From the NCBI RefSeq assembly GCF_014697425.1, contig NZ_JACJRU010000057.1:1-42513 (forward strand): 42,513 bases of DNA. Reading direction: 5' to 3'. This DNA comes from Nostoc sp. FACHB-110 (lineage in GTDB: Bacteria; Cyanobacteriota; Cyanobacteriia; Cyanobacteriales; Nostocaceae). Below, piece by piece: positions 24,175 through 32,497 of this stretch (the stretch's first letter is position 1; every line of letters begins with the position of its first letter). Both the position numbers and the translations under genes were made by a program. The notes below the pieces were generated by a model. It did not search any database and was not told where the DNA came from. It was given only the letters and a program-made list of their open reading frames with translations.

Positions 24175-26649
24175 ATGCGTTTATCCCCTGTATTAATAGC
24201 AGCTGTCGCAATTGCAGCACCTTTGCCTGGGACTATCAGTGCAAATGCCCAAACTACTGAAGATTTACAAAAAACATCGGAAATTTTAAAATCTGCTGCA
24301 AATCAAGATTTGGATGGCGAGCAATCATCTTTGGTTAAATTTACCGAAGTCAAGGTACTTGCAGAAGCGCAACCCCAAACTTTAAAGCAGTCAGCCGCCA
24401 GCCTAACACCGGGGATTATAGTACCAACCACTACAAAAACTTCGCAAAATCAACCAACAAACCCAGATTCAACTCCACAGCCAGAAACACTTCCTGAGAC
24501 ACAACCAACTCCAGAAAATGTTACTCCACCCACAGTGGAACCTGCTGCGCCTCAATCTCCTGCAACTACTCAACCAGAAAATACTACCCCACCAACAATA
24601 CAACCTGTTCTACCCACAACACCAGGAACCACTCAACCAGGCACAGAACCAGAAAACACTACCCCGCCAACAATACAACCTGTTCTACCCACAACACCAG
24701 GAACCACTCAACCAGGCACAGAACCAGAAAATACTACCCCGCCAATAATACAACCTGCTTTTCCTACAACGCCAGACACAACTCAACCTAGTGGCAATAG
24801 TGAAACCACAGAACCGCGAGTATTAGTATCAGAAGTTTTGGTGCGCTCCCAGACAGGACAATTAACACCAGAGTTGGAAAATCAGGTGTATCAAGTTATT
24901 CGCACTCAACCAGGACGGACAACCACCCGTACCCAATTGCAAGAAGATATTAACTCGATTTTTGGCACAGGTTTCTTTTCCAACGTGCAAGCACAGCCAG
25001 AAGATACACCCTTAGGTGTACGAGTCAGCTTTATTGTGCAACCTAACCCCATCTTGACCAAAGTCCAAATTCAAGCAAATCCTGGCACTAATGTAACTTC
25101 TGTATTGCCATCCAATACTGCTGATGAAGTCTTTAAGGATCAGTACGGCAAAATTTTGAATTTGCGCGACTTACAAGAAGGCATTAAAACTTTAACCAAA
25201 CGCTATCAAGACCAAGGTTACGTATTAGCTAACGTCATAGGTGCGCCTCAAGTTTCCGAAAATGGAGTTGTGACGCTGCAAATCGCCGAGGGTATAGTTG
25301 AAAACATTCGAGTTCGATTCCGCAGTAAAGAAGGTCAAGAAACAGATGACCAAGGCAGACCAATCAAAGGACGCACACAGCCATACATTATTACGCGGGA
25401 ATTGCAGTTAAAGCCGGGACAAGTTTTTAACCGCAATACAGTTCAAAAAGACCTGCAACGGGTTTATGGGTTGGGATTGTTTGAAGATGTGAATGTTTCC
25501 CTTGACCCTGGTACTGACCCTAGCAAAGTTGACGTGGTTGTGAACGTAGCAGAACGCAGTAGCGGCTCGATCGCAGCAGGCGCTGGTATTAGTTCTGCTA
25601 GTGGATTGTTTGGTACAGTTAGTTATCAACAGCAAAACCTCAACGGTAGAAACCAAAAATTAGGCGCAGAAGTCCAGGTAGGACAAAGGGAATTATTATT
25701 TGACCTACGCTTTACCGACCCTTGGATTGCTGGCGATCCCTATCGGACTTCTTACACAGCCAACATTTTCCGTCGCAGTTCCATTTCCCTAATTTTTGAT
25801 GGAAAAGATGACAATATTGAAACTTTGAAAAATCCTACCGACAAAGATGGCGATCGCCCTCGTGTGTTACGCTTAGGCGGCGGTGTCACCTTCACCCGTC
25901 CCTTGTCTGCTAATCCCTACGAAAGATCAGAATGGACAGCTTCGGCTGGGTTGCAATATCAACGCGTTTCTACCCGTGATGCAGATGGGAATATTAGAAA
26001 ACAAGGTACAATATATGACGGCAAAGGCGGTCATGGAAACACAATTCCCTTAAGCTTCTCCAATACAGGGGAAGACGATTTATTACTACTACAACTTGGC
26101 GCCCAACGCGATCGCCGCAACAATGCTTTACAACCAACTAATGGTTCTTACCTTCGTTTTGGGCTTGACCAATCAGTACCAGTTGGGCTGGGTAATATTT
26201 TGCTCACCAGATTGCGTGGTAGCTACAGCCAATACATTCCCGTTCAACTCACAAACTTTACCAAAGGCCCGCAAACACTTGCCTTTAACATCCAAGGCGG
26301 AACTATTTTAGGTGACTTACCACCTTACGAAGCCTTTACCCTTGGCGGTAGTAACTCTGTGCGGGGTTATGAAGAAGGAACCCTCGGCAGTGGCAGAAGT
26401 TACGTCCAAGCATCGGTTGAGTATCGCTTCCCAGTCTTCTCCATTGTTAGTGGCGCAGTATTTTTTGATGCTGGTAGCGATTTAGGCACTAGTACCGCAG
26501 CGGCTGAACTTCTCAGAAAGAATGGGAGTGGCTACGGTTATGGTTTGGGTGTGCGCGTGCAGTCTCCCCTAGGGCCAATTCGGATTGACTACGGAATCAA
26601 CGATGAAGGTGACAGCCGCATTAACTTCGGCATTGGCGAAAGGTTCTAA
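24175..26649 (+). CDS. bamA: Outer-membrane beta-barrel assembly protein BamA/Omp85
   Basis: An 824-residue outer-membrane protein that inserts beta-barrel proteins. The signal peptide is MRLSPVLIAAVAIAAPLPG...ANAQ. A Pro/Thr-rich linker (about 90-215) contains three 25-residue repeats. Three POTRA domains follow (about 215-465; VLVRSQTGQLTPELEN, TRTQLQEDINSIFGTGFFSNV, LQEGIKTLTKRYQDQGYVLANV, TREL). The C-terminal barrel carries the family motifs GGSNSVRGYEEG, YRFP and GPIRIDYGI, and ends in GIGERF with the usual terminal Phe. Three POTRA domains instead of five is the cyanobacterial form. I chose ATG at 24175; the frame opens at a TTG 15 codons earlier. It heads the lpxC-fabZ-lpxA-lpxB cluster. 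Confidence 0.96.
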   Translation: MRLSPVLIAAVAIAAPLPGTISANAQTTEDLQKTSEILKSAANQDLDGEQSSLVKFTEVKVLAEAQPQTLKQSAASLTPGIIVPTTTKTSQNQPTNPDSTPQPETLPETQPTPENVTPPTVEPAAPQSPATTQPENTTPPTIQPVLPTTPGTTQPGTEPENTTPPTIQPVLPTTPGTTQPGTEPENTTPPIIQPAFPTTPDTTQPSGNSETTEPRVLVSEVLVRSQTGQLTPELENQVYQVIRTQPGRTTTRTQLQEDINSIFGTGFFSNVQAQPEDTPLGVRVSFIVQPNPILTKVQIQANPGTNVTSVLPSNTADEVFKDQYGKILNLRDLQEGIKTLTKRYQDQGYVLANVIGAPQVSENGVVTLQIAEGIVENIRVRFRSKEGQETDDQGRPIKGRTQPYIITRELQLKPGQVFNRNTVQKDLQRVYGLGLFEDVNVSLDPGTDPSKVDVVVNVAERSSGSIAAGAGISSASGLFGTVSYQQQNLNGRNQKLGAEVQVGQRELLFDLRFTDPWIAGDPYRTSYTANIFRRSSISLIFDGKDDNIETLKNPTDKDGDRPRVLRLGGGVTFTRPLSANPYERSEWTASAGLQYQRVSTRDADGNIRKQGTIYDGKGGHGNTIPLSFSNTGEDDLLLLQLGAQRDRRNNALQPTNGSYLRFGLDQSVPVGLGNILLTRLRGSYSQYIPVQLTNFTKGPQTLAFNIQGGTILGDLPPYEAFTLGGSNSVRGYEEGTLGSGRSYVQASVEYRFPVFSIVSGAVFFDAGSDLGTSTAAAELLRKNGSGYGYGLGVRVQSPLGPIRIDYGINDEGDSRINFGIGERF
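24574..24798 (+). repeat. 75-bp tandem repeat coding for the BamA linker
   Basis: Three in-frame 75-bp units start at 24574, 24649 and 24724. The first two are nearly identical and the third has diverged. Each encodes a 25-residue block starting PENTTPP and containing QPVLPTTPGTTQPG. Unit number is probably variable between strains. Confidence 0.9.
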
Positions 26650-26650
26650 A

Positions 26651-26691
26651 AAGTATGAAGTCTGACACTAGCTTTTTCAGACTTCATACTT
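26651..26691. repeat. Perfect 15-bp inverted repeat built from the TGAAGTA/TGAAGTC heptad
   Basis: AAGTATGAAGTCTGA (26651-26665) is the exact complement of TCAGACTTCATACTT (26677-26691), with an 11-base loop ending in four T. It starts directly after the bamA stop codon. It could act as a transcription attenuator or RNA-stabilising hairpin before lpxC. Confidence 0.85.
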
Positions 26692-26766
26692 CAGACTTCA
26701 GACTTTCTCTTGACTCTTTGACCATTGACCCTTGACTATTTATTAAGGTGTATTAAATTTTCGCCT

Positions 26767-27636
26767 ATGCAACAGCACACCATAGCAGGGGAAATCTACC
26801 AAACCGGAGTAGGGCTGCATAGCGGTATCACTACCAACGTGCGGATATTACCAGCCCCAGTAGGCAGTGGACGTTATTTTGTGCGGGTAGATTTGCCAGA
26901 TGCGCCGATAATTCCGGCGCAAATTGCAGCTGTAAATCAGACAGTTCTCTCAACCCAATTAGGTAAAGGTGAAATATCTGTCCGTACAGTTGAGCATTTA
27001 TTAGCAAGCTTGGCAGGTATGGGTGTGAATAATGCCCGCATCGAAATTGATGGCCCAGAAGTACCGCTTTTAGATGGTTCAGCGCGCATTTGGGCAGATA
27101 GTATTGCCCAAGTTGGCTTACAACCACAAACATCTGCTGAAGACTATATAACCTTGACAGTCAAAGAGCCAATCTGGGTTTATCAAGAAGATGCTTTTGT
27201 CTGTGCTTTACCAGCAGCCGAAACCCGCTTTAGTTATGGGATTGATTTTGACTTACCCGCAATTGGTAATCAATGGCATAGTTGGTCATTAGCTGCTGAT
27301 ATAGACGTGGCAGCACCTAGTTTCGCGGCGGAAATTGCACCTGCTCGTACTTTTGGTTTATTACATCAAATAGAATACTTACAACAAACAGGATTAATTA
27401 AAGGTGGCAGCTTAGACAATGCCCTCGTTTGCGGCCCTGATGGATGGTTAAATCCTCCATTAAGATTTGCAAATGAGCCAGTCCGTCATAAGATGTTGGA
27501 CTTAGTAGGAGATTTGAGTTTATTGGGAATTTTCCCGCAAGCTCACTTCTTAGCGTATAAAGCCAGCCACAATTTACACATTCAACTCGCTCAAAAGATT
27601 TTAGCTGCACAGCAAAATTCTAGCGACAAAATCTGA
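26767..27636 (+). CDS. lpxC: UDP-3-O-acyl-N-acetylglucosamine deacetylase
   Basis: A 289-residue zinc enzyme, the committed step of lipid A synthesis. Zinc ligands correspond to His77 (TVEHLLASL), His241 and Asp245 (HKMLDLVGD); His268 (ASHNLH) is the conserved catalytic His. GVGLHSG at the N-terminus and GPEVPLLDGS are family signatures. I chose ATG at 26767 (MQQHTIAGEIYQTG); the frame opens at a TTG 14 codons upstream without homologous sequence. It is followed 56 bp later by fabZ, with which it is probably co-transcribed. Confidence 0.96.
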   Translation: MQQHTIAGEIYQTGVGLHSGITTNVRILPAPVGSGRYFVRVDLPDAPIIPAQIAAVNQTVLSTQLGKGEISVRTVEHLLASLAGMGVNNARIEIDGPEVPLLDGSARIWADSIAQVGLQPQTSAEDYITLTVKEPIWVYQEDAFVCALPAAETRFSYGIDFDLPAIGNQWHSWSLAADIDVAAPSFAAEIAPARTFGLLHQIEYLQQTGLIKGGSLDNALVCGPDGWLNPPLRFANEPVRHKMLDLVGDLSLLGIFPQAHFLAYKASHNLHIQLAQKILAAQQNSSDKI

Positions 27637-27692
27637 GGGGTCTTTGCGCCATCCTAAGTAAATTTTTATAGTCAAAGTCAACCAAACTGCCA

Positions 27693-28202
27693 ATGACAAT
27701 TCTCGCCGAAGTCAATAGTAGCGATGCGATCGCATCTTCATCTACCCCAACTGCCCCGGAAATCAAAAAAACCTTCACCTCTGAAGAGATTCAGCAGTTG
27801 TTACCCCACCGCTACCCCTTTTTACTCGTAGACAAAATTATTGACTACGTACCAGGAAAGCTTGCCGTGGGCGTTAAAAATGTTACTATTAACGAACCTC
27901 AATTCCAAGGACACTTCCCCGGTAGACCATTGATGCCAGGCGTGCTAATTGTCGAAGCAATGGCACAAGTAGGCGGTGTTGTCTTAACACAACTGCCCGA
28001 ATACAATGCAGGTGGACTGTTTGTATTTGCTGGTATCGATAAAGCTCGCTTCCGTCGGCAAGTTGTCCCTGGTGATCAGCTAATCATGACAGTGGAACTG
28101 TTGTGTATCAAACAACGTCGGTTTGGAAAGATGCAAGCCAAGGCCGAAGTTGATGGACAGTTAGCTGCTGAAGGCGAACTGATGTTTTCTTTAGTTGGTT
28201 AA
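27693..28202 (+). CDS. fabZ: 3-hydroxyacyl-ACP dehydratase
   Basis: A 169-residue hot-dog-fold enzyme of fatty acid synthesis that removes water from 3-hydroxyacyl-ACP, competing with LpxA/LpxC for 3-hydroxyacyl chains. Catalytic His39 lies in LLPHRYPFLLVD and Glu88 in VEAMAQ. QFQGHFPGRPLMPGVL is the family signature. The N-terminus (1-27) is a Ser/Thr-rich extension. It stands between lpxC and lpxA, as in many Gram-negative genomes. Confidence 0.96.
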   Translation: MTILAEVNSSDAIASSSTPTAPEIKKTFTSEEIQQLLPHRYPFLLVDKIIDYVPGKLAVGVKNVTINEPQFQGHFPGRPLMPGVLIVEAMAQVGGVVLTQLPEYNAGGLFVFAGIDKARFRRQVVPGDQLIMTVELLCIKQRRFGKMQAKAEVDGQLAAEGELMFSLVG

Positions 28203-28453
28203 AAACTTGCTGTGAAGTCTTGGTGCAACCGTGATGTGCCTTGACTCACCCCTGAGAAAGGATAGCAGGTAAAAAAATCACCTACAATAGCTTTTTAAAA
28301 TTTCTTGATTTTCGCTGCCCTCTCTGACGAGACGCTACGCGAACACACTCAACTTGCTTTGCCCCACACATTCGGCCACTGAAGTTCTAAAAACTCAGCA
28401 ACGCCAGTTGCTTCGCTGCACTGGCTTCTCAAGACAGTTCTGGAGATTCACCC

Positions 28454-29275
28454 TTGAAGACTCTTATTCATCCAACGGCTGTAGTTCATCCTAAAGCGGA
28501 ACTCCACCCTACAGTGCAAGTCGGTGCCTATGCTGTGATTGGAGCGCACGTCAAAGTCGGCCCTGAAACAATTATTGGCGCTCATGTAGTGCTAGAAGGG
28601 CCTTGTGAAATTGGGGCGCGAAATCAGATTTTTGCAGGTGCAGCTATCGGTATGGAACCCCAGGATCTCAAATTTGTGGGAGAACCTACCTGGGTCAAAA
28701 TTGGTGACGACAATGTAATTCGAGAGTATGTCACCATCAACCGCGCCACAGGCGAGGGAGAAGCCACTATTATCGGCAATAACAACTTGCTGATGGCTTA
28801 TGTTCATGTGGCACATAATTGCATAATTGAAGACCATGTGATCATACCTAACTCGGTAGCTTTAGCAGGTCATGTACATATCGAGTCTCGTGCCAGACTA
28901 GGTGGCGTTTTAGGTGTGCATCAATTTGTGCATATCGGTAGACACTCAATGGTCGGGGGAATGTCACGCATTGACCGAGATGTGCCACCCTATATGCTAG
29001 TTGAGGGTAATCCTGTACGTGTCAGAACCCTAAATTTAGTAGGGCTGAAACGCTCTGGTATGGCAGCTAACAATTTGCAAACCCTAAAAAAAGCCTTCCG
29101 AATTCTCTACCGTTCTGGCTTGACTTTCAAAGAAGCATTAGAACAGTTAGAACAATTAGGAGATACAGAAGAACTACAGCACCTCCGCCGCTTTATCCTG
29201 CTGTCTCAAATGCCAGGAAGACGCGGTTTGATTCCTGGAAAAGGTAAAACTTCTAGCGCGAGTGATGAGTCTTAA
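28454..29275 (+). CDS. lpxA: UDP-N-acetylglucosamine acyltransferase
   Basis: A 273-residue left-handed beta-helix acyltransferase, the first enzyme of lipid A synthesis. Hexapeptide repeats run from IHPTAVVHPKAELHPTVQVG onward. VHVAHNCIIEDHV contains the catalytic His, and HQFVHIGRHSMVGGMS is a family signature. The start is a TTG at 28454: GGAG lies about 9 bases upstream, and MKTLIHPTAVV matches where LpxA proteins begin, so no ATG start is needed. The 251-bp gap from fabZ holds GC-rich palindromic patches, including GCCAGT...ACTGGC near 28402-28424. Confidence 0.95.
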   Translation: MKTLIHPTAVVHPKAELHPTVQVGAYAVIGAHVKVGPETIIGAHVVLEGPCEIGARNQIFAGAAIGMEPQDLKFVGEPTWVKIGDDNVIREYVTINRATGEGEATIIGNNNLLMAYVHVAHNCIIEDHVIIPNSVALAGHVHIESRARLGGVLGVHQFVHIGRHSMVGGMSRIDRDVPPYMLVEGNPVRVRTLNLVGLKRSGMAANNLQTLKKAFRILYRSGLTFKEALEQLEQLGDTEELQHLRRFILLSQMPGRRGLIPGKGKTSSASDES

Positions 29276-29593
29276 GGTGGTTACTGGGAATTAGAAGAAG
29301 GCAGAAGGCAGAGAGCAGCACGTTGCGGGGGTTCCCCCCGTTGTAGCGACTGCAAAGAGGCAGAAGGCAGTCCTGATGAAACTTGTTTTATAGCCAAGCA
29401 TGAAAGAGCGAGTACTATGCTTACTCAGCACTTTTAACTCAGCACTCAGCACTTTCAAGCTAGAAGGTGAAAACATAACTAACTGTTCGGAAAATTTGCT
29501 CTTCCAAAATGCCATATTCCAAATGCTATTTGCTGTAACTGCTAATTCTCAGCTTTTATATCTAAGAATTTTTACAAGATTTTTAATTATCAA
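29276..29593. other. lpxA-lpxB spacer, 318 bp, rich in dispersed repeats
   Basis: No gene seen. It contains TGCGGGGGTTCCCCCCG (about 29329-29345), shared on the opposite strand with the region near 7428-7444, and CTCAGCACT-type repeats (about 29423-29454) that recur near 15527 and 30880-30950. The cluster is thus interrupted here by repeat DNA. Confidence 0.6.
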
Positions 29594-30757
29594 ATGCGGA
29601 TATTTATCAGCACTGGCGAGGTGTCTGGCGATTTGCAGGGGTCGCTGTTAATTAAAGCGATTCAACGTCAAGCTGCTGCTGTTGGGTGCGAATTAGAAAT
29701 TGTTGCCCTTGGTGGGGACAAAATGGCAGAGGCGGGAGCCAAGATTTTGGGCAATACTAGCGGTATTGGCTCAATGGGTCTTTTAGAATCGCTGCCTTAT
29801 GTCTTGCCCACTTTATTAGTACAACGAAAAGCGATCGCCTATCTCCAGCAAAATCCCCCAGACTTGGTTTTGCTAATTGATTACATGGGGCCAAATCTCG
29901 GCATCGGCACTTATATGCAGAAAAATCTGCCCGGTGTGCCTGTGGTATATTACATTGCCCCTCAAGAGTGGGTGTGGTCGATGAGCTTGCGAAACACTTC
30001 TCGCATTGTCGGCTTTACAGACAAACTCTTAGCTATTTTCCCTGAAGAAGCACGTTACTATCAAAACAATGGCGCAAATGTTAGCTGGGTAGGACATCCA
30101 TTAATTGACAGGATGCAGGATGCACCTAATCGTCAGGCGGCGCGTGCCAAATTAGGAATTGCATCAGAACAAATTGCGATCGCCCTTCTACCTGCTTCTC
30201 GTCAGCAAGAATTAAAATATCTTGTACCAATAATTTTTCAAGCCGCTCAAACCATCCAAGCTAAGTTACCAGAAGTTCATTTTTGGATTCCCTTATCTTT
30301 AGAAAGCTTTAGAGAACCAATTGCCGCAGCAATTCAAAGTTACGGTTTACGAGCGACAATTATATCTGGTCAACAAAAAGAAGTTTTTGCGGCGGCAGAT
30401 TTTGCCATTACTAAATCTGGCACGGTGAACTTAGAATTGGCACTTTTGAATGTGCCGCAAGTTGTAGTTTATCGGCTAAATCCGATTACAGTCTGGATTG
30501 CGCGCAAAATTCTGAAAGGTTCTATCCCCTTTGCTTCACCAGTTAACTTAGTGGTGATGAAGGAGATTGTGCCAGAGTTATTGCAAGAAGTTGCTACACC
30601 AGAAAATATTACCCAAGCCGTGATGGAAATACTACTGAATCCTGAACGCAGACAGCAGACCTTGACAGATTATACCGAAATGCGAAAATCTTTGGGAGAC
30701 CTTGGTGTATGCGATCGCGCTGCTCAAGAAATTTTGCAAATGCTCAATGAAGTATGA
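29594..30757 (+). CDS. lpxB: Lipid A disaccharide synthase
   Basis: A 387-residue GT19 glycosyltransferase that joins UDP-diacyl-glucosamine and lipid X to form the lipid A disaccharide. Signatures are MRIFISTGEVSGDLQG, LGGDKMAEAGAKIL, DLVLLIDYMGPNL, YYIAPQEWVWS, GHPLIDRM, LLPASRQQELKYL and TKSGTVNLELAL. ATG at 29594. The last codons (GAA GTA TGA) coincide with the first heptad of a tandem array, so the stop codon belongs to the repeat. An insertion or expansion there may have replaced the original C-terminus by a few residues. Confidence 0.95.
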   Translation: MRIFISTGEVSGDLQGSLLIKAIQRQAAAVGCELEIVALGGDKMAEAGAKILGNTSGIGSMGLLESLPYVLPTLLVQRKAIAYLQQNPPDLVLLIDYMGPNLGIGTYMQKNLPGVPVVYYIAPQEWVWSMSLRNTSRIVGFTDKLLAIFPEEARYYQNNGANVSWVGHPLIDRMQDAPNRQAARAKLGIASEQIAIALLPASRQQELKYLVPIIFQAAQTIQAKLPEVHFWIPLSLESFREPIAAAIQSYGLRATIISGQQKEVFAAADFAITKSGTVNLELALLNVPQVVVYRLNPITVWIARKILKGSIPFASPVNLVVMKEIVPELLQEVATPENITQAVMEILLNPERRQQTLTDYTEMRKSLGDLGVCDRAAQEILQMLNEV

Positions 30758-30830
30758 AGTATGAAGTATGAAGTATGAAGTATGAAGTATGAAGTATGTA
30801 GAGGCTTTTAGCGGCTTGCCGCCGGCTAGT
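30748..30830 (+). repeat. Second heptad array with the same GC-rich core, at the lpxB stop codon
   Basis: Seven identical TGAAGTA units fill 30748-30796, then TGTAGAG and a spacer lead to AGCGGCTTGCCGC (30810-30822) and CGGCTAGT (30823-30830). Array plus core has the same order as at 15354-15476. Confidence 0.9.
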
Positions 30831-30952
30831 CTGAATTCTGAAGTGTGAGTTAAAAACAGGCTAAGAGTAGATTACTTCTTACTCAGCACTCAAAACTCAG
30901 CACGCTGCTCAACGCCTTGCTACCGCTAACAGCACTCAAAACTCAGCACTGA

Positions 30953-32218
30953 ATGAAAAAACGACGACCAATCGCAGTTGATTTATTTGCAGGTGCAGGT
31001 GGCATGACCCTGGGCTTTGAACAAGCGGGTTTTGATGTTTTAGCATCTGTAGAAATTGACCCTATCCACTGCGCCACCCATGAGTTTAACTTTCCTTTTT
31101 GTACAGTATTGTGCAAAAGTGTAGAAGACACCACAGGCCAAGAAATTCGCCGACGTTCCAAAATAGGTGATCGTGAAATTGATGCGGTGATTTGTGGTAG
31201 TCCCTGCCAAGGTTTTTCTCTTATGGGTAAACGGGTATTTGATGACCCGCGTAACTCGTTAGTATTTCACTTTCATCGTTTGGTGTTAGAGTTGCAACCA
31301 AAATATTTTGTCATGGAAAATGTTCGCGGAATTACAGTTGGTGAACATAAACGCATCCTCAAAAGTTTAATTAGCGAGTTTCAAACCCACGGCTATCAAG
31401 TCGAAGAAAATTATCAAATTCTCAACGCCGCTCATTTTGGTGTACCCCAATCTCGTGAGCGATTATTTCTCTTGGGTGCGCGAAAAGATGTTCCCCTACC
31501 AAAGTATCCTCAACCAATTACCCAACCAGCAAAACCCCATAATTCTACACAAAAAAATGATTTGCCAATAGGGCCGACTGTGTGGGATGCAATTGGCGAT
31601 ATTCCAGAAGTAGAAAACTATTTAGAGTTATTAGCAAAAGATTGGATAATTGCCGAGTATGGCAAGCCGAGTAATTACGCATTGATTTTGCGTGGTATGA
31701 AAACTTTAGCAGATGATTATAGCCGCGATCGCCAGTTTGATTCCCGCATTCTTTCTTCTAGCTTTCGCACCAAACACTCACTCAACACAATTCAACGTTT
31801 TTCGGAAACTCCCCAAGGAGAAAGAGAACCCATTAGCCGCTTTTATAAATTACATCCGGCTGGTGTCTGCAATACATTAAGAGCCGGAACAGATAGAACA
31901 AAGGGTTCCTTTACCTCTCCGCGACCAATACATCCACATACACCCCGTTGCATCACCGTTCGGGAAGCTGCACGCCTGCATTCTTACCCAGACTGGTTTA
32001 GATTTCACATAACTAAATGGCACGGCTTTCGCCAGGTAGGCAATTCTGTACCACCGTTATTAGCAAAAGCTGTGGCAAAAGAAATTATTCGGAGCTTGAA
32101 TTTATCACCTATAAAGCCCAATTCTTCCCAGCAATTAGGAGATGAATCACTATTACAGTTGAAAATATCACAAGCAGCACAGCGGTATTCAATCAACGAG
32201 AGCAAGCCGATTTTCTAA
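30953..32218 (+). CDS. Orphan DNA (cytosine-5) methyltransferase
   Basis: A 421-residue C5 methyltransferase. Motif I is DLFAGAGGM (10-18), the catalytic loop GSPCQGFS has Cys85, motif VI is MENVRG (121-126), motif VIII is QSRERLFLLG (166-175), and motif X is GNSVPPLLA. The target-recognition region before motif IX is short (NTLRAGTDRTKGS). No restriction endonuclease gene is adjacent, so it is an orphan. Length and the LRAGTDR and TVREAARLHSYPDWFRF segments resemble cyanobacterial CGATCG methylases, whose target is the core of the HIP1 octamer abundant here. I infer that specificity; it is not proven by sequence. ATG at 30953 directly follows two CAGCACT-type repeats; no clear Shine-Dalgarno. 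Confidence 0.9.
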   Translation: MKKRRPIAVDLFAGAGGMTLGFEQAGFDVLASVEIDPIHCATHEFNFPFCTVLCKSVEDTTGQEIRRRSKIGDREIDAVICGSPCQGFSLMGKRVFDDPRNSLVFHFHRLVLELQPKYFVMENVRGITVGEHKRILKSLISEFQTHGYQVEENYQILNAAHFGVPQSRERLFLLGARKDVPLPKYPQPITQPAKPHNSTQKNDLPIGPTVWDAIGDIPEVENYLELLAKDWIIAEYGKPSNYALILRGMKTLADDYSRDRQFDSRILSSSFRTKHSLNTIQRFSETPQGEREPISRFYKLHPAGVCNTLRAGTDRTKGSFTSPRPIHPHTPRCITVREAARLHSYPDWFRFHITKWHGFRQVGNSVPPLLAKAVAKEIIRSLNLSPIKPNSSQQLGDESLLQLKISQAAQRYSINESKPIF

Positions 32219-32265
32219 AGTTGGTCACAAAATGAGTAATGTCTGCGGCGGACTGCACTTATTTT

Positions 32266-32298
32266 GGCATTGCATAAATGCGGTATGAATTAAGATGT
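32266..32298. repeat. 33-bp dispersed repeat, copy 1
   Basis: It matches 42368-42400 at 30 of 33 positions, including the shared run TTGCATAAATGCGG. It lies between the convergent methyltransferase and GH57 genes. Confidence 0.8.
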
Positions 32299-32319
32299 CG
32301 AAGCAAAATGAAAGATTGA

Positions 32320-32351
32320 TTTTTCGCGCAAAGGCGCAAAGGCGCGAAAAA
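32320..32351. terminator. Hairpin between convergent genes, probable bidirectional terminator
   Basis: TTTTTCGCGC (32320-32329) pairs exactly with GCGCGAAAAA (32342-32351) around a 12-base loop. A/T runs on both sides give a T tail on either strand. It lies about 100 bp after the methyltransferase stop. Confidence 0.7.
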
Positions 32352-32410
32352 AAATTCATCCCCTTAATCAGCAACTCCTTTTAAATGATTGCCGTTTAGC
32401 ATATTGCTCA

Positions 32411-32448
32411 TAAAAAATGGGTGTAAGTTCACAAAAACCTGACACCCA
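32411..32448 (-). terminator. Rho-independent terminator of the GH57 gene
   Basis: On the minus strand TGGGTGT (32448-32442) pairs with ACACCCA (32424-32418) and is followed by TTTTTTA. It begins about 50 bp after the GH57 stop codon. Confidence 0.8.
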
Positions 32449-32497
32449 AACTTAAGCAATAATTTTGAAGTCAAACCAATATTTGATCTACCTAAAC

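Noticed and set aside
24518..24748. 76-codon Gln/Leu-rich plus-strand frame
   Set aside because: Out-of-frame reading of the 75-bp tandem repeat inside bamA.
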